Shown here piece by piece: positions 8,948-17,792 of a stretch of DNA of 64,000 nt. How positions within the stretch are numbered: position 1 is the first letter of the stretch; the number at the start of each line of letters is the position of its first letter. The notes beneath the pieces were generated by a model. The model did not search any database. It saw nothing but the letters and a program-made list of their open reading frames with translations, and was not told the origin of the DNA. The position numbers were made by a program, and so were the translations under genes. Origin of the DNA: Metabacillus mangrovi (GTDB taxonomy: Bacteria > Bacillota > Bacilli > Bacillales > Bacillaceae); contig NZ_WMIB01000005.1 of the NCBI RefSeq assembly GCF_009711125.1, positions 62,001 through 126,000 of the forward strand, written 5' to 3'.

Positions 8948-9118
8948 ATGGCCAACAAAATGTTCCAGAAGGCACGCGAGACTGTCCGGGAAGCATCATC
9001 TGCAAGCCCGGAATCCATGGACCGCGCTAAAAATGCTCTATCTTCTGCCTACGCCAACTCTACTGATGCCGAAAAAGTGCAGCTCCGCGAACTTCAGCAG
9101 GAGCTCGAAAGCCGATAA
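8948..9118 (+). CDS. DUF3813-like small protein (56 aa)
   Basis: ATG at 8948 directly after the previous stop, with GGGAGG seven bases upstream inside the end of the preceding gene. The 56 residues (MANKMFQKARETVREA...QELESR) are predicted helical, with alternating charged and Ala residues. Length, composition and position between yitU and ipi fit the DUF3813 family known from Bacillus (YizC type); I judge this by recall only. Function unknown. Confidence 0.68.
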   Translation: MANKMFQKARETVREASSASPESMDRAKNALSSAYANSTDAEKVQLRELQQELESR

Positions 9119-9121
9119 TAA

Positions 9122-9144
9122 AAACCGCCCTCTTTGGGCGGTTT
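9122..9144. terminator. Bidirectional terminator between the small-gene pair and ipi
   Basis: AAACCGCCC-TCTTT-GGGCGGTTT is a perfect 9-bp stem. On the minus strand it is followed by TTATTAT and a T-rich run, on the plus strand by a weaker TTTGCTATTT. It lies between convergent genes. Confidence 0.8.
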
Positions 9145-9145
9145 G

Positions 9146-9496
9146 CTATTTACTTAATAAAAAATAGGTTTCTGCAGACAGATTGCTGCTTCCGGTCAGT
9201 TCTGCCAACACTCTGTATTCTCCAGGCTTTGTGTCTTCTGTATATTTCCATCTTTCCTGAAACACTTTTTCTTCTCCTCGTTCAAACTCCATTTTCCGGA
9301 TTGCCTGCGTAAACATTTTCCCTTTGGAGTATTTATAAACCTCATTGCCATCCTCATCCAGGATAATCAGCTCGAAGGTTTGCCCCGTCGGAAAGGTCAC
9401 GGTTTCGGCTGCCGGTGCATCATTGCGGACCAGCAGCTTGAGGACAGCCTGATCCCTTTCCGCGTTCGCTGATACGTTCAATTTGATATCCTTCAT
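9146..9496 (-). CDS. ipi: Intracellular proteinase inhibitor (BsuPI domain)
   Basis: 116-aa single-domain protein of the BsuPI family, which in B. subtilis inhibits the intracellular serine protease ISP. Family features are the beta-sandwich stretch VLKLLVRNDAPAAETVTFPT, FELIILDEDGNEVYKYSKGK and FERGEEKVFQERW. The frame is open to a TTG at 9514, but GGAGGTGA lies eight bases before the ATG at 9496, which I take as the start. No signal peptide, consistent with a cytoplasmic role. Next to yitT, as in B. subtilis. Confidence 0.88.
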   Translation of the reverse strand: MKDIKLNVSANAERDQAVLKLLVRNDAPAAETVTFPTGQTFELIILDEDGNEVYKYSKGKMFTQAIRKMEFERGEEKVFQERWKYTEDTKPGEYRVLAELTGSSNLSAETYFLLSK

Positions 9497-9541
9497 AGAA
9501 GCGGTCACCTCCAAGGTCTGTTTTCTGCCTGGTCCAGTTAC

Positions 9542-10384
9542 TCAATCTTTTCTAAAAGAGCCGACAATTCCAGTGGTTTCTACGATATTCGTAAAGGCCT
9601 GCGGATCTACCTCCTGAATGGTTTTTTCTAAATCATATAGCTCATATCTTGTAATGACCATCACGAGCATTTCCTTCGTTTCATTTGTAAAACCGCCTTT
9701 TGCAGGTACAGCGGTAATACCTCTGACAAGCTTTGCATGGATCGCTTTTTTCAATGCATCCGCTTTTTTCGTCACAATCATCGCGGTCAGCTTCTCATAG
9801 CGGGTGTGAATGGCGTCGATGACGCGTGTAGACGCATAAAGGGCTACGAGTGTATAAAGTGCTTTTTCCCACCCGAATAAAACGCCTGCTGAGAAGATAA
9901 TCACAGCATTCATCATAAAGAAATACGTGCCGACCGGCTTGTCTTTTTTCCTGGACAGGATCATCGCCACGATATCCAGACCGCCTGTCGATGCTCCATA
10001 CTTCAAGGTCAGTCCAACCCCCACCGCCGCGATCACACCGCCGAAAACAGCATTGAGCAGGATATCTTTTGATATTTGCTCAAGCGGAATAAAACCGAGA
10101 AAAACAGTGGTCGCAGCGACACTGATGATGCTGTAGATGGTAAAGGATCTCCCAACCTGCCTCCAGCCGATAATAAATACCGGGATGTTCAGCAGAAGCA
10201 GGAGGATCCCTGTTGAAATCGTAAAAGGGGTATACCTTGCCAACACGCTCGAGATGAGCTGCGCGACGCCCGTGAACCCGCTTGCGTACACTTTTGCCGG
10301 AATTAAAAAGAGATTCAGCGCAATTGCATTCAGCAGCGCACCAAATATGACAATGACTACTTTTTTTGACTCTTCCATGACCAT
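9542..10384 (-). CDS. yitT: YitT-family membrane protein (DUF161/DUF2179)
   Basis: 280 aa. The N-terminal two thirds hold five or six hydrophobic segments (from VVIVIFGALLNAIALNLF on), including the family stretch KYGASTGGLDIVAMIL; the C-terminal third is the soluble DUF2179 domain ending TNIVETTGIVGSFRKD. This family is widespread and multi-copy in Bacillaceae; function is unknown. GGAGG nine bases before the ATG. Divergent from yitS. Confidence 0.9.
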   Translation of the reverse strand: MVMEESKKVVIVIFGALLNAIALNLFLIPAKVYASGFTGVAQLISSVLARYTPFTISTGILLLLLNIPVFIIGWRQVGRSFTIYSIISVAATTVFLGFIPLEQISKDILLNAVFGGVIAAVGVGLTLKYGASTGGLDIVAMILSRKKDKPVGTYFFMMNAVIIFSAGVLFGWEKALYTLVALYASTRVIDAIHTRYEKLTAMIVTKKADALKKAIHAKLVRGITAVPAKGGFTNETKEMLVMVITRYELYDLEKTIQEVDPQAFTNIVETTGIVGSFRKD

Positions 10385-10454
10385 TTGCGGATTCCTCCCC
10401 GAGACTTTCTCACATTGTTGGTTTACCCTATTTACCCGTTTCCAAATACATTGT

Positions 10455-10483
10455 TTGTCAAGCTGAATCCCTTGCTATACAAT
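10455..10483 (+). promoter_or_regulatory. Sigma-A promoter of yitS
   Basis: TTGTCA and TACAAT with 17-bp spacing. The leader of about 70 bases contains the small palindrome TGAATTTATTCA just after the start point, which could be an operator. Confidence 0.55.
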
Positions 10484-10561
10484 GTGAATGAATTTATTCA
10501 TATTCTTTTTATTTGTTTTACAGTAAAATAGAAAATAATTGAAAAAAACCGAGGTGTATAC

Positions 10562-11419
10562 ATGAACGTTCAAATTATAGCGGACAGCGCCAGTGATCTT
10601 CCATTGGAGTTCTTCGAAAGCAACAAGGTTGTCCTTCTTCCACTCGGCGTCCATCTGAAGGGTGAGGATTATGAAGATCTGCTCACCATTCAATCTGTGG
10701 ACATCTACGAAGCGATGAAAGCGGGCGAAATGGCAAAAACATCCCAATGCAATCCGATGACGATCAAAGAGATGTTCACCGGACTCGCTCAAAAGGGGGA
10801 AACCGCCTTTTATCCGGCGTTCTCATCCGAACTGTCGGGAACGTATCAGACGGCTGTCATGGTCGCAAATGAAGTAAAAGAAGAATACCCGGACTTCACT
10901 TTATCCATCCTTGATACAAAATGCGCATCCCTCGGATACGGACTCGTAGTCAAGCATGCAGCAGAGCTTGCAGCAAAAGGACATACTCTTTCTGAAATAG
11001 AACAATCAGCGAGAGAGTATGCTGACCATATGGAGCATCTGTTTACTGTGGACGACCTGGAATACTTGGCAAGAGGCGGGCGCGTCAGCAAAGCATCCGC
11101 GTTCGTCGGAGGACTTCTGAATATTAAGCCGCTGCTGCACGTGGAAGGCGGCAAGCTGATTCCGCTGGAGAAAATAAGAGGCCGCAAAAAAGTATTCCGC
11201 CGCATGATCGAGCTGATGAAGGAACGCGGAGAAGGTGTAAACGGACAGGCTGTCGCCATCAGCCACGGAGATGACTTGGAAACCGCAGAGGAGCTGAAAG
11301 CGATGATCCTCGAAGAGTTTCAGCCCTCAGACGTCACCATTAATATGATCGGCTCTGCCGTCGGCTCCCACTCCGGACCCGGCACCATCGCCCTCTTTTT
11401 CCTGAACAAACGCTTATAA
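10562..11419 (+). CDS. yitS: DegV-family fatty-acid-binding protein
   Basis: 285 aa, DegV (EDD) family. The start VQIIADSASDLPLEFF and the block ETAFYPAFSSELSGTYQTAVM are typical, as is the C-terminal NMIGSAVGSHSGPGTIALFFL. Family members bind a fatty acid in a cleft, and some (FakB) hand it to the kinase FakA; whether YitS does this is not shown. SD GAGGTG five bases before ATG. Single gene with its own promoter, located as in B. subtilis. Confidence 0.92.
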   Translation: MNVQIIADSASDLPLEFFESNKVVLLPLGVHLKGEDYEDLLTIQSVDIYEAMKAGEMAKTSQCNPMTIKEMFTGLAQKGETAFYPAFSSELSGTYQTAVMVANEVKEEYPDFTLSILDTKCASLGYGLVVKHAAELAAKGHTLSEIEQSAREYADHMEHLFTVDDLEYLARGGRVSKASAFVGGLLNIKPLLHVEGGKLIPLEKIRGRKKVFRRMIELMKERGEGVNGQAVAISHGDDLETAEELKAMILEEFQPSDVTINMIGSAVGSHSGPGTIALFFLNKRL

Positions 11420-11476
11420 TTCGAACAGAATGCGGTTACTCTAACATCATCACCATCCGAAAGGAGCAGGATGCAG

Positions 11477-11608
11477 ATGCCGCATACAAGTGACAACGAT
11501 AAAAAAGCAAAAGACAACAACGCCAAGCACGAGAAAAAAAACCAGCAGGCCGAAAAAAACCGCCAGGCCGGAAAGAATCAGTACAGTAAAGAAACAGATC
11601 ATTTGTGA
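11477..11608 (+). CDS. Small Lys/Asn-rich protein, DUF3941-like (43 aa)
   Basis: The 43 residues run MPHTSDNDKKAKDNN...QYSKETDHL, extremely rich in Lys, Asn and Gln and probably one helix or disordered. I recall the DUF3941 family of Bacillus as very similar in pattern (HTSDNDKKA at the start, QYSK-TDHL at the end). AAGGAG lies ten bases before this ATG and four before an in-frame ATG at 11471 that would add two residues. A strong terminator follows directly. Function unknown. Confidence 0.72.
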   Translation: MPHTSDNDKKAKDNNAKHEKKNQQAEKNRQAGKNQYSKETDHL

Positions 11609-11615
11609 GCAAAAA

Positions 11616-11647
11616 GGACAGCTGCATGGGCAGCTGTCCTTTTTTTG
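11616..11647 (+). terminator. Intrinsic terminator of the small gene after yitS
   Basis: GGACAGCTGC and GCAGCTGTCC form a 10-bp perfect stem with a 4-base loop, followed by a run of seven T. Confidence 0.92.
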
Positions 11648-11757
11648 TTTTTGTTTATTCCCTCATATCAGGAGTTGAATGGATAACTCCAGGCAGACTT
11701 GCTTCCTTTTGGGCAGGAAATGCCGCCTTTCTCCTATCGTTTGGTCCCTTCTAGGTG

Positions 11758-11946
11758 AATTGCTGAGTTCCAGACAGGTATTGTTGACATTATTAGATCA
11801 GTTATTGCCCTAGCAAACGGAATTGCTGACTTTTTTATATTAATTGCTGACTTTTCTATGTTAATTGCTGACTTTTTTTCATTAATTGCTGACTTCCGGG
11901 CTGGAATTGCTGACTTTCCTGCATGAATTGCTGAATTCGACCGTTT
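11758..11946. repeat. 21-bp-period array with core AATTGCTGACTT
   Basis: AATTGCTGA begins at 11821, 11842, 11863, 11884, 11905 and 11926, exactly 21 bp apart, with one more at 11758 in the same phase (three periods earlier) and a degenerate copy at 11779. Only the first 10-12 bases of each unit are kept; the rest varies and is A/T-rich. Both strands are open in one frame across the array (plus: I-A-D-F at each unit; minus: K-S-A-I-N), but neither has a start codon and SD. It lies in the 350-base gap between two convergent transcription units. Not a CRISPR: no spacer-sized unique segments. Confidence 0.85.
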
Positions 11947-11972
11947 GCTGCAAGCAGCAGGATCCCCCCCTG

Positions 11973-13022
11973 CTACGTTGTCCTCTCCCTAAATCCGAGC
12001 GGATCAGGACCAGCAGCCATCAGATAATCCGGCGGCTCTTTTTCGGGGGCTCCGATTGGCTGCTTTGATTGTGTATAGTAATGAGCCTCCAGTTTGTAGA
12101 TCTGCCTTCTGATGGAGTTCCACTCTTCCTGGGACAGCCCAGTGTGCTTTATTTTTTCGGCAAGTTCAGAGAATACTCCAGGGTTCAGCTTTTCTCCGTT
12201 CTGAATGCGCTTTTTGCAATCGAGGATCGCATCCTCGACTTCGTGGGATGGCTCATCCCATGAAAAATAAAGATTTTCTTCGTTCAGTTCTTCAGCCAGT
12301 ATGGACCTGAGCTTTGTAGCTGTTTTACGGTCTGAGGTGATGGCGATGTCGTGTGCGTATAAAATAATCTGGAAGTACTGGCCGTAATCCTCCCCTTTGA
12401 TTACTCTCATTTCTCTGGACATTGGCATGTGAAAAATCTCGCTATGCACCCATGTAAGGAATTTAAACTGCCATTGAAGGAGCTTTGGCGGCTTTTCCTC
12501 TCTGATCTGGCAGCTTTCAAGAATTTCTTTAATCTGATCGAAAGCATCCTCAAACTTTTCCTTTTTGATCATGATTTTAATGGTGTCCAGATAATACCTG
12601 TGTATGAAATAGGGTGCTTTCATGATGGGAATGGAGATGACGAGTGAAACGACTAAAAAACCCATTATGATTGTGATGGGATACCCCATGAGGATTTGTT
12701 TCCAATACGGTCTTTTTTCTCTGGAATAATTCTCAACGCGCGTTGTCACCCAGCCGTTCAAAAGGGGAATTCCTGCAAGCAATGCTGCAGCAATGATCCG
12801 GACTGCGATCTGGTTATCCGGCGCAAAAGGAATCAGGCTTCTGGTGGCGAGCGGGAAAATAAAGGTGATAAGAACGAGAAGCCAATAAAAAGACACAACA
12901 CCAATGAAGCTAACCTTCGAATCGTCCCGGGAAGGAACTCTCCCGAGAAATGAAGCAGTGGCAAAGCTGAAAAGCTTGCTCAGCGCTTTTGATGCAAATG
13001 CAATGATGGATTGAATCAGCAA
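11973..13022 (-). CDS. Uncharacterised four-segment membrane protein (349 aa)
   Basis: Not recognised. The N-terminal 140 residues contain about four hydrophobic segments (near residues 40-60, 70-95, 110-130), including an Asn-Gly-Trp rich loop (LLNGWVTTRVENYSREKRP). The C-terminal 200 residues are soluble, charged and mostly helical (EKFEDAFDQIKEILESCQ, KIKHTGLSQEEWNSIRRQIYKLEAHYY). A protein of this shape could be a membrane-tethered regulator, but nothing shows that. SD GGAGAGG upstream of ATG. It stands alone between two repeat elements. Confidence 0.75.
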   Translation of the reverse strand: MLIQSIIAFASKALSKLFSFATASFLGRVPSRDDSKVSFIGVVSFYWLLVLITFIFPLATRSLIPFAPDNQIAVRIIAAALLAGIPLLNGWVTTRVENYSREKRPYWKQILMGYPITIIMGFLVVSLVISIPIMKAPYFIHRYYLDTIKIMIKKEKFEDAFDQIKEILESCQIREEKPPKLLQWQFKFLTWVHSEIFHMPMSREMRVIKGEDYGQYFQIILYAHDIAITSDRKTATKLRSILAEELNEENLYFSWDEPSHEVEDAILDCKKRIQNGEKLNPGVFSELAEKIKHTGLSQEEWNSIRRQIYKLEAHYYTQSKQPIGAPEKEPPDYLMAAGPDPLGFRERTT

Positions 13023-13110
13023 GGCAAACCTCTCCTTATGTTTTACTAAGAATACTTTTTCCCTATCCTTGCTGTTTGTAAGCTGGGAAAAATTGCGAAG
13101 AAAAGCTGCT

Positions 13111-13229
13111 CTGACCCCACATTCGCTAACGCACTAAACCTCCGTCCCCTCTTCTCCCAATACCGGACGTACCGAGGGCTGGCAACCCGCTTACCTGTTC
13201 CCCCGCCGCTTTAAAGCAGCCTGGGTCAG
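13111..13229 (-). repeat. Diverged single copy of the MITE-like element
   Basis: 119-bp GC-rich segment bounded by CTGACCC and GGGTCAG inverted ends. Read on the minus strand it follows the order of the half-units at 36.3 and 39.4 kb: CTGCTTTAA, GGGGAACAGG, a GGTTGCC/GGTACGTCCGG block, GGTTTAGTGCGTTAGCGAATGTGGGG. It is clearly more degraded than those two. The remaining 13023-13110 stretch shows nothing else. Confidence 0.6.
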
Positions 13230-13262
13230 TGCAAACAAGCAAACCACAATAAAAACCCAATC

Positions 13263-13286
13263 AAAAAGGACGCATCCGATGCGCCC
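13263..13286 (-). terminator. Terminator of the chemoreceptor gene
   Basis: On the minus strand GGCGCATC and GATGCGTCC form a short GC stem followed by TTTTTGATT, nine bases after the stop. Confidence 0.7.
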
Positions 13287-13294
13287 CCTCCTTC

Positions 13295-14944
13295 TTACTC
13301 TTCCTTCATTTTAAACTCAGCCAGTGTCATGTTTAAGTCATCTGTCAGCACTCTGAGCTCGGTTACTTTTGCGGACATTTTTTCAAAAGCAGAGAGCTGC
13401 TCGGTTGTGGAGGCGGAGATTTCTTCGCTTCCTGCCGCGGTTTCTTCTACGACGGCAGAGATGCTTTCCACGTTGGACAGTACTTTACCGCCAAGTTCTT
13501 TTGATTTTGAAAGGCCGGCGCTCAGGTGCTCCAGGCCGCCGGAAATTTTGTCCATCATCTGTTCAATATCCGTAAAGGTCTGGGTGGTTTCGCCCATCGA
13601 CTGCTCCTGCTGATTGGCAAGATTCATTCCCAGGCTGACGGCCTCGGACACTTCGGTGATTCCATTTTTGATCATGGTGGCCATATTGGATATATGCTGG
13701 GTGGACGCTGCTGATTGTTCCGCAAGCTTTCTCACCTCTGCTGCTACTACGGCAAACCCTTTTCCTGCTTCACCTGCCCTTGCAGCTTCGATGGCTGCAT
13801 TCAGAGCAAGAAGGTTGGTCTGGTCTGCAATTCCCGCCACGACCTTGGCCATGTCTTCGATCTTTGCGGTGTACCCTGCAAAGTCTTCTGTTGTTTTCTG
13901 GATGTGTTCACTTGCTTCCAAATTGCTTTTGATGAGATTTTTTTGATTTTCGATTGCTATTTTCCCGCTGTCAACAGCTTCCCGGGCTTTTTCCCCGTGG
14001 AGCACCATCTGTCCGCTTCTTTCTACATTCAGCAGGAAGCTTCGGTCCATTTCATCAATCAGTGTGACGGCGTCCTGTAAATCGCCTGAAATCGATTGTG
14101 CCCCTGCGGAAAGCTCATCTGTTGAGACAGCCACCTGATTGCTGATTTCTGTCAAGGACCGGTTCTCGCCTTCAAGCTGTTTGGCGAAGCCTTCCACATC
14201 CTTGCTGACGCTGTCGATTGAGAAAAGGAGGGCCTTCAGCTGGTTGGTCATTTGATTAAAGGCGGTGTTCAGTACACCGATTTCATCGTTCCCTTTGTAA
14301 GGAACTTCCTTTACCAGCAGATTCCCCCCGGTAATCTGCTGCGCATTTTCAGATAAGCTTTTCAGCGGCTTTGTGATCCGGTTTGTGATCCTCACTGCTA
14401 TGACAGTAGACACAATCAGCAGAAGCAGACTCCCGGCTATCGCTGAAAAAATCACGAAGGTAATCTTGTACTTTAACTCCTCCTGAAGCGCATCATAATA
14501 AGCGCGCGCTTCTTCGTTCAGCATATAAACATCATTTTGTATTCCTTCAATCCGGATCGATTGCCGTTTCGCTTCAGCCGGGTTTCCTGAATCCAGTGCT
14601 GCCGCTGCTTCCGGCTTCCACTTTTCAAATTTCTCCTTCGCAGATCTGAAACGGTCATTATCTTTTAGCTTCTGATCAAGGCTGCTTATTCGGTCTTCCA
14701 CTTTCTTCATTCCTTGAAGCGATTCATCCTTTTGGGCTTCCGAAAGGGAGAACGAATAGTTACTGATGCTTTGCTTTAACCCTTCCATCTCGGCATCCAG
14801 CTGCTGAATGTCCATCATGACCGGCACGTAATCCTGATTGGAAGCCTGAATGGACAGCATGCTGATGATGATAAACAGGATAAGGCCGGCTGCAAGTGTC
14901 ATCAATCCGATTATATTGAGTAAAAGCCGTTTCCGAATGGTCAT
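13295..14944 (-). CDS. Methyl-accepting chemotaxis protein
   Basis: 549 aa. One membrane segment near residues 10-32, an extracellular helical domain of about 125 residues (four-helix-bundle type), a second segment near 160-182 ([20 protein letters not shown]), a HAMP domain ([20 protein letters not shown]), then a full signalling domain with the hairpin tip [20 protein letters not shown] near residue 370. It should form trimers of dimers and control CheA. Its ATG overlaps the stop of the upstream BMP lipoprotein gene (ATGA), so the two are made together; the lipoprotein is the obvious candidate for the ligand-carrying partner. Other MCP genes are not in the window. Confidence 0.92.
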   Translation of the reverse strand: MTIRKRLLLNIIGLMTLAAGLILFIIISMLSIQASNQDYVPVMMDIQQLDAEMEGLKQSISNYSFSLSEAQKDESLQGMKKVEDRISSLDQKLKDNDRFRSAKEKFEKWKPEAAAALDSGNPAEAKRQSIRIEGIQNDVYMLNEEARAYYDALQEELKYKITFVIFSAIAGSLLLLIVSTVIAVRITNRITKPLKSLSENAQQITGGNLLVKEVPYKGNDEIGVLNTAFNQMTNQLKALLFSIDSVSKDVEGFAKQLEGENRSLTEISNQVAVSTDELSAGAQSISGDLQDAVTLIDEMDRSFLLNVERSGQMVLHGEKAREAVDSGKIAIENQKNLIKSNLEASEHIQKTTEDFAGYTAKIEDMAKVVAGIADQTNLLALNAAIEAARAGEAGKGFAVVAAEVRKLAEQSAASTQHISNMATMIKNGITEVSEAVSLGMNLANQQEQSMGETTQTFTDIEQMMDKISGGLEHLSAGLSKSKELGGKVLSNVESISAVVEETAAGSEEISASTTEQLSAFEKMSAKVTELRVLTDDLNMTLAEFKMKEE

Positions 14945-15906
14945 TTAGCTGCCCCCCCGAATTGAGCTTTCATGCTGTCAAGCTTGCCTTGTTCCGCAGG
15001 AGTGAGTTCTGTAATCCTTACCGGTGCCAGAGCAACTCCGTTTTCGGCAATTCCGAACTCTATATGGCCCTTTGGCACTTTGCCTGTTTTCTTAAAATCT
15101 TTCACGATTTCAAAAATCGCAACATCTACGTTTTTGAGCATAGAGGTTATGACTGCTTTTTCTGCATAGAAAAACTGATCGCTGTCTACACCAATTCCAT
15201 ACACGTTTTGTTTTTGAGCTTCTTTTAATACACCGACGCCTGTAAACCCGGCAGCTGCATATAAAATATCCGCCTGTTTTTCAATCAATTCCGCTCCCAG
15301 ACGGGCACCGAGTTTATCATCACCGAAGTTTTCAGCAAAAACGGACTCAATCCGGACGTCCGGATTAACAGAGTTCGCACCTTTCTGAAAACCATCTAAA
15401 AATTTGCGGATCAGCGGCACATCCGCTCCCCCTACGAACCCAAGAACTTCGGACTCGGTTTTCATTGCAGCAAGTGCTCCTGCCAGATAGCTGCCCTCGT
15501 CTTCTTTAAAGGTAAGCGAAGTAATATTTTCAAGCTCTGATACCGCATCAATCAGGATAAAGCGCTGCTTTGGATATTTTTTCGCTGCTTTTTCCAAATC
15601 CTCCTGGACCATGAAGCCCAGTCCGATCACAATATCATTTCCTTCCTCAACCAGTTCCTCAATCCCTTTTCCATACGTTTTGGAGTCTGCGAGCTCCCGG
15701 TAATCAAACTGGATGCCGAGTTCATTCCTGGCTTTTTGCAGGCCTCTGAAGGCCGAGTCGCTGAATGACTGGTCTCCGAGCCCAACATCGGACAGCATTA
15801 CTCCGATTTTTATTTTTTCAGTTGCTTCTTTCTGTGCAGGCTTCTGGCCGCATCCGGTCAGAAAAATGAAACAGAGCACGGTCATGATGACTATGTATTT
15901 CTTCAA
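14941..15906 (-). CDS. BMP-family substrate-binding lipoprotein
   Basis: 321 aa, Bmp/PnrA-type periplasmic-binding fold, the family that binds purine nucleosides and related ligands for ABC transporters. The lipobox LTGC ends at Cys19, so it is anchored to the outer face of the membrane. Family marks are [19 protein letters not shown] at the start of the mature part, [15 protein letters not shown] and [23 protein letters not shown] start with AGGGGAG seven bases before. No ABC permease or ATPase gene follows; instead a chemoreceptor overlaps its stop by four bases, so a sensory role is likely. It could also feed a transporter encoded elsewhere. Confidence 0.88.
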   Translation of the reverse strand: MKKYIVIMTVLCFIFLTGCGQKPAQKEATEKIKIGVMLSDVGLGDQSFSDSAFRGLQKARNELGIQFDYRELADSKTYGKGIEELVEEGNDIVIGLGFMVQEDLEKAAKKYPKQRFILIDAVSELENITSLTFKEDEGSYLAGALAAMKTESEVLGFVGGADVPLIRKFLDGFQKGANSVNPDVRIESVFAENFGDDKLGARLGAELIEKQADILYAAAGFTGVGVLKEAQKQNVYGIGVDSDQFFYAEKAVITSMLKNVDVAIFEIVKDFKKTGKVPKGHIEFGIAENGVALAPVRITELTPAEQGKLDSMKAQFGGAAK

Positions 15907-15977
15907 AGTCTTACTCCCCTTTTATTATCTATTGATAAGTACACTTATTTATCGGCTAAAACAAACTCCCTTTAAAG

Positions 15978-16016
15978 AAAAAAAAAAGAACAGCAAGCCG
16001 CAGCTTACTGTTCTTT
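15978..16016 (-). terminator. Intrinsic terminator of yitL
   Basis: On the minus strand AAAGAACAG pairs with CTGTTCTTT around a GC-rich loop and is followed by a long T run. The stem begins within the last codons of yitL. Confidence 0.85.
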
Positions 16017-16859
16017 CGTAAAGTACGTCCATCCGTCTTCCTGATAGACTCTTTTCTCTTTCATTAAATAGCCAAGCGCGCGTTTAAAAGCAGCCTTGCT
16101 CATTCCAAACCGTTCTTTGATATCTTCCGGATTGGACTTGTCTGAATAAGGCATGGACCCGTTGCGCAGCCCCATGTAGCCGATGATTTTCTCTGCGTCC
16201 GGGCTGATCGCTTCCTGTTTTCGAGGAAGGAGGGATACATTGATCGAGCCATCCTCTTTCACGTCAATTACCCGGCCTCCTACAAGTTGTCCAAGCCGGG
16301 GCTCGGAAGTCATCTGGCTTTCATGGATAAACCCTTTGTACCCTTCCAGAGAAAGGAAAAAGCAGCCCGCTTCAATGTGACGGTACACATGACCGGAAAC
16401 ACTCTTATTAAAAGCTTCCCTTGATGCAGAGACAAAAAGTTCACTTATTACATCTTCTGTCGCATGCTTTGCAAAAAAGCGGCCGTTTTCTGTGATTCTC
16501 ATCGTGCAATACAGCTTGTCTCCCTTTTCAGGCCACACCGGCCGATATTCAGGCAGAATATCATTGGCGATGAGCGCATCCTTCGAGAGGCCGATATTTA
16601 CGAACACTCCCATATGATCGACTGTGTCCACGGCTTCCACCCAGCCGTATTCACCTTCTTTTATAATCGGCATTTTCATCGTCGCCGCCAGTCTGTCCTC
16701 AAAGTCAAGAAACAGAAAAACATCTACATATTCTCTATCATCAATGGCCTCTGTCATTTCGCTGTTGTGAAGAAGAACTCTCGTCTCTCCATCTGTCAGG
16801 AAATAGCCGAAATCCAAACGTTCATCTATCTCAAGCCTTTCATACGTTCCTGCTCTCAC
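16005..16859 (-). CDS. yitL: CvfB-like S1-domain RNA-binding protein
   Basis: 284 aa, cytoplasmic. Tandem OB-fold/S1-like domains (GWVEAVDTVDHMGVFVNIGLSKDALI; GHVYRHIEAGCFFLSLEGYKGFIHESQM) followed by a winged-helix end (KEDIKERFGMSKAAFKRALGYLMKEKRVYQ-like). This is the layout of Staphylococcus CvfB, a virulence-linked RNA-binding protein. GTG start. Opposite orientation to yitK, synteny as in B. subtilis. Confidence 0.88.
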   Translation of the reverse strand: MRAGTYERLEIDERLDFGYFLTDGETRVLLHNSEMTEAIDDREYVDVFLFLDFEDRLAATMKMPIIKEGEYGWVEAVDTVDHMGVFVNIGLSKDALIANDILPEYRPVWPEKGDKLYCTMRITENGRFFAKHATEDVISELFVSASREAFNKSVSGHVYRHIEAGCFFLSLEGYKGFIHESQMTSEPRLGQLVGGRVIDVKEDGSINVSLLPRKQEAISPDAEKIIGYMGLRNGSMPYSDKSNPEDIKERFGMSKAAFKRALGYLMKEKRVYQEDGWTYFTKEQ

Positions 16860-17078
16860 TGATCATCGATCCTTTCTGTCGTACGTACAAGTAATATGGC
16901 ATGTTTCATTCTACTATAATCATGAATGAAAAGGAAACGTCCTCTGAGCAGGAAACATAGCTGTATTTGGTCCAATCTCGTTTTTTTGCCGGCGTCCGCT
17001 TCATCCAGCTATGGTGTTTCACGCTGAACCATTTATAATATAGGATAGACAACCACATTATTTTCAGGAGGTATGGTC

Positions 17079-17570
17079 ATGTCCAAGGAGAATTCATTTG
17101 ATATCGTATCCAAGGTAGAAATGCCAGAGGTGCAGAATGCCATAGTAGTGGCTTTGAAGGAAATCCAGAACCGGTATGATTTTAAAGGAAGCAAAAGTGA
17201 TATCAAGCTGGAAAAAGAAGAGCTCGTTCTTGTCTCAGATGATGATTACAAGCTGGAGCAGCTGAAGGATGTTCTGATCAGCAAGCTGATCCGCAGAGAA
17301 GTGCCGGTGAAAAACATTCAGTACGGGAAAGTGGAAGGCGCTTCCGGCGGTACCGTCCGCCAGCGCGGAAAACTTGTCCAGGGAATCGACAAGGACAACG
17401 CAAAGCGGATCAATACGATTATTAAAAACTCCGGATTAAAGGTAAAATCCCAAGTCCAGGATGACCAGGTCCGCGTCACCGGAAAAAACCGGGATGACCT
17501 TCAGCAGATCATCGCCGCCATCCGGCAGGCTGAGCTTCCGATCGATGTACAATTTATTAATTACAGATAA
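17079..17570 (+). CDS. yitK: YajQ-family nucleotide-binding protein
   Basis: 163 aa, the same length as B. subtilis YitK. Start [21 protein letters not shown], then the family block [14 protein letters not shown], and the C-terminal [26 protein letters not shown]-like RNA-binding-fold repeat. Some homologues bind cyclic di-GMP; this is not shown in Bacillus. An ATG at 17073 lies one base after AGGAGG, too close; the ATG at 17079 has the proper spacing. Confidence 0.92.
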   Translation: MSKENSFDIVSKVEMPEVQNAIVVALKEIQNRYDFKGSKSDIKLEKEELVLVSDDDYKLEQLKDVLISKLIRREVPVKNIQYGKVEGASGGTVRQRGKLVQGIDKDNAKRINTIIKNSGLKVKSQVQDDQVRVTGKNRDDLQQIIAAIRQAELPIDVQFINYR

Positions 17571-17575
17571 TGGGG

Positions 17576-17603
17576 AACCGCTTCGATTGAGGCGGTTTTT
17601 TTT
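17576..17603 (+). terminator. Intrinsic terminator of yitK
   Basis: AACCGC/GCGGTT stem, extended with mismatches, followed by eight T, just after the stop. Confidence 0.85.
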
Positions 17604-17792
17604 ATTGGTCACCCGACCGGTCTGCTCCTTGCCGCCTCCTCCGGTATAAGTGTCCTGCGTCATCATCTAATGAGGGACTATCAAATCGGACATTTCCCAG
17701 GCTGATTGAAAAAATCGATGCCTCCCCCTTGATTGTTATCGAAAAATTAGGTAAATTGGGAGTAATCTATTTTTCTTAAATGAATATCGTTT

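Noticed and set aside
11758-11946. CRISPR array or protein-repeat gene
   Set aside because: Unit of 21 bp is too short for repeat plus spacer, no cas genes, and neither open strand has a start codon.
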